Source: Patella vulgata (taxonomy: Eukaryota; Mollusca; Gastropoda; Patellidae). From it: 64,000 bases of DNA. Below are positions 55,525 to 64,000 of this stretch, piece after piece. The position numbers and the translations under genes were made by a program. Each line of letters opens with the position of its first letter. Position 1 is the first letter of the stretch. The stretch is from assembly GCF_932274485.2 (NCBI RefSeq), contig NC_065879.2, forward strand, positions 62,889,459 through 62,953,458, written 5' to 3'. The notes under the pieces are model-generated. The model did not search any database. It saw nothing but the letters and a program-made list of their open reading frames with translations, and was not told where the DNA came from.

Positions 55525-56058
55525 GTCAAATACATCACATTTCTATCGAGTATTGTGAAGCGAAATGTGAAAAATAGTATTTATTATCGAGTCGTGTCAA
55601 GCGAAATGTGACAAATACTTTCTTCTCTTTCATTTATCCCTTTCTGTGCCCCACGTTAAATTTCGTGGTAGAATGATTTCGCAGTGGAGAAACGAGCTGA
55701 GTAGTATTTACACGTGCGTCTTGCTGCGTTACCCTGAGCGTAAAACAGACGCGTGTTTTACTTAACATCGCACTCCGTATTGCGTAGAGGACTGGAATTA
55801 TATTAAACGTAATGTAAAGTGTGCATCGGTGGATGGTTTGTCCGTTGAAATTTATTTGTAATAAAATTTATGACTTTCTAGGCGTTTGTTTTCATCCTGC
55901 TTGTTTAAAAGTGTTCGTTTGTCGGAAATGAACAGTACTATTTATGGAAAGCGTATTCTTCATTTCTGATACACGGATACTTTTGCCTGTATTGGAAATA
56001 AACAGGACAGTTTTATCAAACTGGCAACGAGGTAGAAGTGGGTTGTAAACGGGGTTAT

Positions 56059-56873
56059 AGTGTATAATGGTAGCAGTTTGCTATGTTTCGTATCAGTTAC
56101 ACTGTATGGGGGCGAATAGGTTAAACCCTACGGGTTTTTTTAAACAAGAGAAGTTGTAACGAACTAAATTAAATGGTCAAAATATCAAAAGATTTAACAA
56201 ACAGTAATTATTTATTCATAAATCAATAAAACATATTTAAGTTTTAGGTCTTGTAAATTTAACAACATCGCTCTATTTCATTTTCATTTAAGCAGCCTCT
56301 ATACCAATAAATGGATGATATTGTTTCACATAGAGTTAATTCGTAACCAAATAATTGAATAACAATCAAAATTGGTAGATATTTTGTCTGTGTGGTACTT
56401 GACAAGATTTATTCAAATACCGTTACTTGAACGCAGAACCTATTTAGGGTCTTATTGGCGAAGCACGGTTTTCGAGGATTTGGCTTTGAAAAGGGAATGA
56501 GGTTGGGTAGAGATTTCCCGCTTTTGACCAAACTTGATAGGTTCATTATTTAGCTCCCCAATCACCTTTATCGACCCTAATGCAATATCTGAAGCGACCT
56601 TCTCAAAAATATTCTACTTTAAATACTGTACGGGTTTGTTTATTCTGGACCACCCGATATATTCTCAGTAAGCATCGGTACTTTTAACCGATAGGTAATT
56701 AAGGCCCTAGTGTCGCATGTATTGATAAATGTACGACTATGAGGCGTTGTTTACAAAAAAACCCCAGCTAATGTCTGTCATGCCGAATAACTAATTAGTA
56801 ATTAAACACGTCATATCAAGAAATAATTACGATTCATTTATATCTCATCTAAGTATAATTAGGAGATACACAC
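56059..56873. other. No gene seen
   Basis: AT-rich sequence without recognisable coding or repeats. Confidence 0.5.
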
Positions 56874-56969
56874 TTCCTGTTTCGTATTTAAAGGGGGTCG
56901 AGTTATTCTAATGGATAATTCAAACATGGTTTAATGGACAATAAACCCCCGTTAAATACGAAACAGGAA
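56874..56969. repeat. 25-bp hairpin (TTCCTGTTTCGTATTTAA)
   Basis: Arms at 56874-56898 and 56945-56969 are reverse complements with one mismatch, 46 bp apart. The size and form fit a very short MITE or a solo foldback. Confidence 0.85.
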
Positions 56970-57001
56970 CGTGTTCATCGATATTGTAGTTCATATATTT
57001 A

Positions 57002-57282
57002 GGAAATGAAATGAAATGAAATGAGGTTTAAAGTCCTATTGTTCTGCTCCGAACTGGGTTAATGAAGACGGGCATACGCCATACAGTGTGCTATGAGGGA
57101 AATTTTGCCCGGGCAGCGGCACTACGGCCTACTCTTATATCGAATTCCAACTGTCAAGGGATTTTTTACGTGCACGCCAATGTGTACACGGGGCCTCAGT
57201 TTTCGTTCCATCCGAACGACTAGACAGCTGTCCTTGTCAGACCCTCCAGCCTGCATGACTGACAAGAGGGAACCACGCCGGA
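57002..57282 (-). mobile_element. SINE-A, head missing, young
   Basis: Tail GAAATGAAATGAAATGAGG, near-perfect 3' half and body to CAAGAGGGAACCACGCCGGA. The tRNA-like head is absent and an A-rich stretch (AAAAAAAACCCCAAAAAACA) follows instead, so reverse transcription probably stopped early. Confidence 0.9.
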
Positions 57283-58243
57283 AAAAAAACCCCAAAAAAC
57301 AAACAAAAAACTATAGCGTCTATGGCAATCACAAGGTTTTAGGAGCAGAAGTGGTAACACTCTAGAATGGAATATCGATAGGGTTCTTCAAAACCAAATT
57401 TGAACTCCGGAACTGACCGGCGTTCGTTGTTACACTGTTAGTTCTACAAAATCTTGATGACAACACTGATTTAACTTCTTATAATAGTTTTATTCTTGTA
57501 GATAGGCAATGGACTGGAGCGAGTTATTGTTTACGCTCGTGGAATGGCTTAGTGCTGGTAATTTTTCTGCACAGACTAATTTAAAAATATATAAAACGAA
57601 TAATGACAGTTCTTCACACCTCGCTTTCCATGCGTGATTGCTTCGAAATATTTTTAGAACTTTTAATTATTTTGGGTCCTCTTCACCGCCATATTAATGC
57701 GCTGGTGAAAAGGTTGTGAGAATTTGCGACTAAAAGTTCCGGACCCGATGATTTCAGCCAATCAGCCGATGATTTCAGCCAATCAGTAAAAACAGAAAAA
57801 TCGTCATGAACGGGTGCCGATGTAAATATCTTCAAAGACGCATTATTTTTTCAACGTTTTGACGAAATATGTAGTGCTTTATCCACCAAGTAATCAAGAA
57901 TCCTGGCAAATTAGTTCAGTTTAGTGATACAAGTTGAAATTCTGTTGCGAACTACGCTTCTCTATGGCAAAATCTCGACGAAAAGGAGCAGAAAATTGTC
58001 ATTTCTTATCGTGATGTGTTTGAAGGTAAAGCAGGCCTACATTAATTTTCTTTTCTCTCTTTCACACTGAAATGGCAACGGATTTTATTCTTTATGTCTA
58101 TGCCCAATTCACACAGATACATGTTTGGTTTAAACAGTATTTAATCGGACGAAATATACAATAAATAATAAATTATATGGATTTGAAAGCAAACTATAAA
58201 GTATATATTAATCCGTCTCCAAAAGGTAACAAATAAATAAAAT
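57283..58243. other. No gene; perfect 21-bp tandem duplication
   Basis: 57745-57765 and 57766-57786 are identical 21-bp units (start CCGATGATTTCAGCC). The rest is AT-rich, with no recognised coding. Confidence 0.5.
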
Positions 58244-60041
58244 AACCAGCGGCTGCCAGGCAGGATACGCCCACATTTTCGAGAGATGGATAGAAAACAA
58301 GCTAAAACGAAAGTGCTTTTTCCTACAATCAAGGGCCATAATTCAGGAAATTACAATTCGATATGCGCAAATATCGAAAGGAACCAAGATCTTTGAGTTA
58401 TAAACTTATATTTCAAGTTTCAACAAAATCGGATAAAAATTGTGACCTCTATAGGGTCCACAACTTTAATATACCATATTTTTACGCAATTTGAGAACGA
58501 GGGACGGCCATTTTGTCTGTCAGTTTTGGGCGGATTTTCACGAAATTCGAACTCAGTCGTCCTTAGGGTGTAACGGTGATATAATAATACGTTTGTTTAA
58601 ATCGGATAAAAATTATGACCTCTATAGGGTCCACAAGCTAAAAACGCGATTTTTCGTACAATCAGGGGCCATAATTCAGTAACTTACGGTCCGATATGCG
58701 CGAATATCGAAAGGATCCAAGATCTTTTGGTTATAAACTTACATTTCAAGTTTCAACAAAATCGGATAAAAATTGTAACCTCTATAGGGTCCACAACCTT
58801 GATATACCATATTTTTACGCTATTTGAGAACGAAGGGCGGCCATTATATCTGTCAGTTTTGGGCCGATTTTCACGAAATTCGAACTCAGTCGTCCTTAGG
58901 GTGTAACGGTGATATAATATTATGATTTTTTAAATCGGATAAAAATTATGATCTCAATAGGGTCCACAAGCTAAAAACGTAATTTTTCGTACAATCAGGG
59001 GCCATAATTCAAGAAATTACGGTCCGATATGCGCGAATATTGAAAGGAACCGAGATCTTTGGGTTATAAACTTACTTTCCAAGTTTCAACAAAATCAGAT
59101 AAAAATTGTGACCTCTATAGGGTCCACAACCTTGATATACCATATTTTTACGCTATTTGAGAACGAACGGCGGCCATTTTGTCTGTCAGTTTAAGGCCGA
59201 TTTTCACGAAATTTCGAACTCAACCGTCCTTAGGGTTTAACGGTGATATAATAATACGGTTTTTAAATCGGGTAAGAATTATGACCTCTATAGGGTCCAC
59301 GAGCCAAAAAAACGCGTTTTTGCGTACAATCAGGGGCCATAATTCAAGAAGTTACGGTCCGATATGCGCGAATATCGAATGAAACCGAGATCTTTGGGTT
59401 ATATACTTACATTTCAAGTTTCAACAAAATCGGATAAAAATTGTGACCTCTATAGGGTCCACAACCTTGATATACCATATTTTTACGCTATTTGAGTACG
59501 AACGGCGGCCATTTTGTCTGTCAGTTTTGGACCGATTTTCACGAAATTCGAACTCAACCGTCCTTAGGGTTTAACGGTGGTTTAATAATACGGTTTTTTA
59601 AATCGGAAAAAAAATATGACCTCTATAGGGTCCACAAGCCAAAAAACGCGTTTTTGCGTACAATCAGGGGCCATAATTCAGGAAGTTAGGTCCGATATGC
59701 GCGAATATCGAAAGGAACCGAGATCTTTTGGTTATAAACTTATATTTCAAGTTTCAACAAAATCGGATAAAAATTGTGACCTCTACAGTGTTCACAAGCC
59801 AAAAACGTGATTTTTCGTACAATCAGGGGCCATAATCCATGAAGTTATGGTCCGATGGATGCCAATATCGAAAGGAACCGAGATCTTAGGGTGGTAAACC
59901 TATATTTCAAGTTTCATTGAAATCGGATAAAAATTGTGACATGTAGACTGTTCACAAACAATTGTGGACGGACGGACGGACGGACGGACAGGGGCGACGA
60001 CAATATACGTCCACATGAAAATGTGGGCGTATAAAAATGGC
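58244..60041 (-). repeat. Satellite-core element, copy 2 (pearl/DINE-like)
   Basis: The same family as 45488-47665 in the opposite orientation and better preserved. On the minus strand it starts GCCATTTTTATACGCCC, has a run of six GTCC units (plus-strand GGACGGACGGACGGACGGAC near 59970), then the core. GGTCCACAAC(C/T)TT(G/T)ATATACC landmarks near 58455, 58789, 59124 and 59455 give a period of about 335 bp. The end is ATACGCCCACATTTTCGAGA in reverse next to GCGGCTGCCAGGCAGG. Short open frames repeat with the unit and are not genes. Confidence 0.88.
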
Positions 60042-61482
60042 ATGTTGAATTGAAGATAAATGTTTGACGCAATATCTAAACTTATTTTGATATTGCAAGA
60101 GATCTATTTCATACTGACCAGATACTGTAAAATGTTGAAAATTAGATCATGCGTTTATGTTTTTTCAATATACTTTATTCATAGGTGGGCTGTAATTTTG
60201 AACTTTTTATAGGCTCAAAAGAAGAAGCATTGAAGATCTATGGTTACCACTCCAAATGCTATTCTCGCTCCTCTGATAAGTAACGGGTCTAACGTTTAGA
60301 AAGGGGAGCCTTAAAAAGGGCTGCACCAACTTATTTTGCAAAATGATGAGAAATTAAATTTTATTATAGAGGTCTAATGTAATTATGCCCTGACGGAAAT
60401 GATAGTTTGGGGACTCACAGGTTCATTTGAACCCTCTCCTAGAAGAGTTTTGTTAAATTTAGTGTAGCATCAAGAAATTACTCAGTTATTTTTTCCCAAT
60501 ATTCAGATTCAAGCTAGTAAAAAGTCGTTGAAATATGAATGAATTCTCAGCTGACTGAAAAAAAGGTAAAAAAAATAATGTTTCATGGCTCTGAGTTATA
60601 TGTCCCCAGGCCTTCCCCAGCAATTATTGAAAACTGCATGATTATCTTATCGGTGGGTGTACGCATAGATAATAATGTAATGACGCTATTTGCACTGATT
60701 TTGAAGCTTTAGTTTAACGATTCTACAGTTTCATGTGCGCCCGATTATCCTGCATCAATTTCTTACCAATCCTTGTTGAAATACGGTTTTCACAAAGCCT
60801 AAAATAGCAATAACCAGCTGTAAAACAAAATTATTTTAGTTAAACCGATCACAGCACTATTTATCAATAATTGCCGCAATCCAAAGAGTTTCATTAGTCA
60901 GTTACTTGACCGCGTAGCAACTTTGTGTTGTGGCGAGAAAAAATATAATTCTTATTCAGATAATTTTATAAATATTATACGCTGACGGCGACATGGTAAG
61001 TGTGTTGATTAACATCATTTTTGCTGTATCTATCAACTTAAAGAATTGGAAAGGCAACACCAGGTGTTTTAACGAGAATAAAGACCTAAGCCATATAATC
61101 TTGCCCAGTCCACGGCCTAAGACATATAATGTACAAAAACTCCTTAAGTTAAATGACCGCTTAAAGTTAGGTTGTCTTGGGTGAGCCTTAGTGCTAACGT
61201 GGCCGTTCTCTGGCATGGACTAATGAATCTAATTGAGTTCCCGCCTTTTAAGGCTTTGGGCTGGACAGATATCAGTTTGGTGTCTGACAGGGTGTCTAAC
61301 CTTTTACACAGCTGGCATTACATTACATAACATAGGCCGATCATATGTTAATGAATCAACTATCTGTCATGAGTGACAGCTTACATGATATTTAATTAGT
61401 CAAAGATGCCAATGATGAACGTTTCCAACATCCCCTATTGTGTAACATCGACCTCTCCTCACAACCATTGATCACACAAAAT
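60042..61482. other. No gene seen
   Basis: AT-rich DNA. Opposite open frames of 63-86 codons overlap at 60956-61216 without motifs. Confidence 0.5.
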
Positions 61483-62325
61483 ACAAATTACAAATACGCA
61501 AATTGTGTAATACCGTCGAAAGAATACCCACGTGCAAAAAATGGTGGCCTTAACGATGTATGGTACTACTTTGTGTTACGCAGTTGACATTTTTTCAGAA
61601 AATAAATCTAGTCTGAGGTGGGTTAGAACCTTTAATCTATCTTACAGGGAAGGTAGAATTGTTGCCGTCAATACATTGCACACGTTTCCCTGAATAATTA
61701 AGAAAAACTATAATGTTATTATTAACTTAAAGATGCATTATGTAAGAGCTAAATCTGTCTAATGCAGATCTTTCGTTTAGACTCAAATGTCATTAATTAG
61801 ATATTTATTCACATGTCAACGGATTTAAATACGATTGCCAGTTAAAAATTTAATTACGAAATATATAAATTAAACTTTGTACAAATTAAAATACGCAAAA
61901 TGTGTAATACCGTCCAAAAAATATATTTTATTTAAAGACCCACATTGAAAAAAAAATAAAAAATAAAAAAAAGTGGCGGCCTAAACGATGTATGGTACTA
62001 CTTCGTGTTATGCTGTTTGAAAGAATTCAACTATTACGACATTTTTGCAGAAAATAAATCTAGCCTGAGGTGGGTAAGAACCTTTAATCTATTTTGCGGG
62101 GAAGGTAGAATTGTTGCCGTCAATACATTGCACACGTTTCTCTGAATAATTAAGAAAAACTATAATGTTATTATTAACTTAAAGATGCATTATGTAAGAG
62201 CTAAAGCTGTCTAATGTAGATCTTTCGCTTAGACTCAAATGTCATTAATTTATTCACACGCCAACGGATTTAAATACGATTGCCAGTGAATAATTTAATT
62301 AAGAAATAGATAAACGAGACTTTGT
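61483..62325 (+). repeat. Tandem duplication of ~400-450 bp
   Basis: Copy A (about 61483-61880) and copy B (about 61881-62325) share CGCAAA(T/A)TGTGTAATACCGT, GATGTATGGTACTACTT, AGAAAATAAATCTAG(T/C)CTG, CGTCAATACATTGCACACGT and the start of a TTAA MITE. Copy B has an extra A-rich insertion near 61950-61970. The junction falls inside the MITE of copy A, so the duplication followed the MITE insertion. Confidence 0.88.
61727..61880 (+). mobile_element. TTAA MITE, truncated by the duplication junction
   Basis: TTAAAGATGCATTATGTAAG start at 61727, followed by GAGCTAAATCTGTCTAATGC. The copy stops at the tandem-duplication boundary. Confidence 0.85.
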
Positions 62326-62880
62326 ATATTATCATAACAACGGTACAAGTGACAATCGGGAAATGAAATGAAATGAAATGGAGTTTAACGTCCTACTGTT
62401 CTGCTCCTAACCTGGGCTAATGAAGACGGGCATACGCCATACAGTGTGCTATGAGGGAAATTTTGCCCGGACAGCGGCACTACGGCCTACTCTTATATCG
62501 AATTCCAACTGCCAAGGGATCTTTTACGTGCACGCCAATGTGTACACGGGACCTCGGTTTTTCGTCCCATCCGAACGACTAGACAGCTTTCCTTGTCAGC
62601 CCCTCCGTCCTGCATCACTGACAAGGGAGAAGCACGCCGGAAAATCTGGATGAACTTTCTCGGCCAATGCAGGGATCGAACACCCGACCTACAGGCTAGC
62701 GAGCTAGCGTCTTACCCACTAAGCCACGTGATCCCCGTGACAATCGGGACTACATTGTTATTCAAACGGTCATAACTCCACTCAGAATGAAGTAATTTGA
62801 CTGAAATTTTCAACATATTCCCTTTTTATTATAGCGAGAGATGTCTGTCTTTGTCGAAATGTTACGTAATGCATCTTTAA
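62179..62880 (+). mobile_element. TTAA MITE, complete, split by SINE-A
   Basis: TTAA at 62179-62182 and 62877-62880. Terminal repeats AGATGCATTATG / reverse of GTAATGCATCTTTAA. The MITE body resumes after the SINE at 62750 (CTACATTGTTATTCAAACGG) and keeps the family end TGACTGAAATTTTCAACATA. Without the SINE and its duplicated site it is about 314 bp. Confidence 0.9.
62362..62736 (-). mobile_element. SINE-A, full length, with target duplication
   Basis: 375 bp flanked by GTGACAATCGGGA (62349-62361 and 62737-62749). The minus strand reads GGGGATCACGTGGCTTAGTG (A box), GTGTTCGATCCCTGCATTGG (B box), the complete body and the TTTCATTTCATTTC tail. With the copies at 18136 and 26641 it defines the family. 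Confidence 0.95.
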
Positions 62881-62989
62881 GTGGTATTATATAATAACCA
62901 AATACAAACTGTGTAAAACGTCAGCACAAGAGATAAAGTAAAGTTTTAATCATTATATATTTATTTTATCTATTCGCTGGTTTGAGTGT

Positions 62990-63640
62990 TGAAGAATACA
63001 AGGTATGTTGAGCTTATACGATACATTCCCGAGAAAATGTTGTTTCTTACTCATCGTGTTTGTACGAAATATGTTATTATTCAAATTTTGGAAAGAAAAT
63101 TAAAGGAAATGAGATGCAGAACCGTAATTTTGCCAAAGTCGTTCATCCCTTCAAGTGCAAGAAAATGGAACAAATTTATCGTTAAAATTAGAAACTCTCG
63201 ATCCCTTACTATCTTTGGAAATTCATTAAAATTACTATCTAGGGAAAAGAAAATTACAAATAATACTTTGTAAGCCAAGATAATCCTGCTGCCCTGCCTG
63301 TCTTTGTAGTCACAACTTCTAAAATCCCTATGTCCCTTACATTGAGATGCAAGAAAACAGACAATCCAAAACCTTCGATATTATAAAATGATCAGTTGCC
63401 TGTTTTATGGATCAACACAACTTAAACCTGAGATAGACACACTTATTTTCCAAGAAGTCAAACAATTTATTAATGTATCAAAAAGATTTAAAACAATTCT
63501 TACGATATTTTCAGCCCTGCACACCGTACAATCATCTGCTATCCTCGCCTCTCTCAACTGGTTTGTGAGATTTTGAGGTATTGGGTGATTGTACACTGTG
63601 CAGGCCTTACTATACACAAAAATCTTGACCAAACAGTATT
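62990..63640 (+). pseudogene. LINE 3' end with terminal Cys/His region
   Basis: Frame 62986-63273 ends like many Jockey-type RT proteins: TVILPKSFIPSSARKWNKF, then IVKIRNSRSLTIFGNSLKLL. In other frames the continuation reads CPLH, FYGSTQLKPEIDTLIFQEVK and QFINVSKRFKT, where the usual order is HF-x-CP-x-Y ... LFG ... IF-x-x-VQ-FI-x-x-S-x-RF. 5'-truncated and frame-shifted. GTACAATCATC and GATTGTACACTGTGC form a small inverted repeat at 63527-63602. Confidence 0.65.
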
Positions 63641-64000
63641 TTTAAAATAGATTTCTACCTCCTAAAATATTTATGTCTCTATATTATCCATTATATGTAT
63701 CCTATATGACATAGGATATCTGATCAGACTAATCAACACCCGTCTAGTTTTAGGTAAAAAAAAGGTGTATAGCTCTATTAACGACGTTCTTAATTATCTT
63801 TGCACCCCCCACACCGTATTAGTGCACGTTATTTTTAGAACAAAATTCAACAACGTTTATTAAAGTCTGGAAGACACGTTTGCTGCAGGCTGAACGTTTT
63901 TACGAACGCGTGAAATTTGGACTAACTATAGTGCAACATAGACTTTATTTTTTTGTGCTCGAAATTATGCTTAAAAGAATGCAACCTGGCTAATGAAAAT
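63641..64000. other. No gene seen
   Basis: AT-rich. ATGTATCCTATATGACATAGGATA at 63695-63718 contains a palindrome of 8 bp arms. The window ends without a recognisable gene. Confidence 0.45.

Larger units (their letters stand above)
54709..56058. mobile_element. CCCCGTTTACA-ended inverted-repeat element
   Basis: Left end ATAAGCCCCGTTTACACT at 54709. Right end TGTAAACGGGGTTAT at 56044-56058 is its inverse. Extra copies of CCGTTTACA(C/T)TAC inside (near 54789, 55025 and 55138) and repeated GTGCC(G/A)TxCTGGxACG words form a subterminal array. GCGAAATGTGA(C/A)AAAT occurs twice near 55560-55615. A 113-codon frame at 54684-55025 arises from this repeat. About 1.35 kb, with another foldback element inside. 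No transposase, so it is nonautonomous and of unknown superfamily. Confidence 0.6.

Noticed and set aside
58491-59810. Repeated ~63-codon frames (ADFHEIRTQ, GHNSGS)
   Set aside because: They recur with the satellite period, and equivalent frames appear in the other satellite-core copy. Repeat-derived.
45488-60041. Regular repeats of 165-337 bp taken as a CRISPR array or centromeric satellite
   Set aside because: Units are long and contiguous, without short repeat/spacer alternation, and are bounded by conserved element ends. They fit a mobile element with a satellite core.
18136-62736. tRNA genes suggested by A and B boxes
   Set aside because: Every hit is the head of a SINE-A or SINE-B copy followed by the SINE body. 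None folds obviously into a complete cloverleaf with an intact anticodon arm.

Overview
The window reads as intergenic DNA from an animal, most likely a marine mollusc (gastropod-like) or another lophotrochozoan. It is AT-rich and intron-like, with dense repeats and no operons or bacterial signals. Its SINEs, LINEs and satellite-core elements look like those of mollusc genomes. The species call is inference, because no conserved housekeeping gene is present to fix it. Only one convincing intact host gene is visible: a 370-residue class A peptide-receptor-like GPCR on the minus strand at 53164-54276.

Almost everything else recognisable is mobile DNA. Two tRNA-derived SINE families recur. SINE-A is about 375 bp with a TTTCA-type tail and has about 17 whole or partial copies, four of them whole or nearly so. 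SINE-B is about 280 bp with a (TC)n tail and has 4-5 copies. Retroelements include LINE relics at 2.6-4.1, 5.2-6.9, 19.1-19.9, 19.9-21.4 and 63.0-63.6 kb, and a Penelope-like relic at 12.9-15.2 kb. There are two LTR-retrotransposon fossils, at 23.7-24.6 and 48.3-50.6 kb. DNA elements include a Tc1-like relic (7.7-8.8 kb), a 773-bp MULE deletion derivative with an 8-bp target duplication (24.95-25.73 kb), a TTAA-targeting MITE family (3.5, 10.9, 11.4, 42.8, 51.9, 61.7 and 62.2 kb) and several nested palindromic elements (54.7-56.1 kb).

The most interesting structures are of three kinds. First, two different long-inverted-repeat elements (21.4-23.5 and 43.3-45.3 kb) have arms of roughly 500-800 bp and carry, in their spacers, relics of what looks like the same uncharacterised protein family. 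Second, a pair of oppositely oriented elements (45.5-47.7 and 58.2-60.0 kb) have hairpin ends, a GGAC-type microsatellite and a satellite core of about 165/337 bp, an architecture like the bivalve pearl / DINE-1 (Helentron-associated) elements; end fragments of the same family lie at 37.5 and 51.8 kb. Third, an inverted repeat at 0.55-1.96 kb has arms carrying a minisatellite of about 20 bp in opposite orientations, with a SINE-B between them.

From left to right: 0-2.6 kb SINE fragments and the minisatellite palindrome; 2.6-9 kb LINE and Tc1 relics; 9-12 kb sparse DNA and a MITE pair; 12-19 kb SINEs and the Penelope-like element; 19-25.7 kb a dense cluster of LINEs, long-IR element 1, an LTR fossil and the MULE derivative; 26-38 kb nested SINEs, a GC-rich island and quiet DNA; 38-43 kb mostly featureless apart from weak coding fragments; 43-48 kb long-IR element 2 and the first satellite-core element; 48-52 kb the Ty3/gypsy-like fossil and a MITE; 52-54.3 kb the GPCR; 54.7-60 kb nested palindromic elements and the second satellite-core element; 61-64 kb a local tandem duplication, a MITE split by a SINE, and a LINE tail. 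The elements do not form a pathway. The window mainly records repeated insertion of elements into one another around a single receptor gene.
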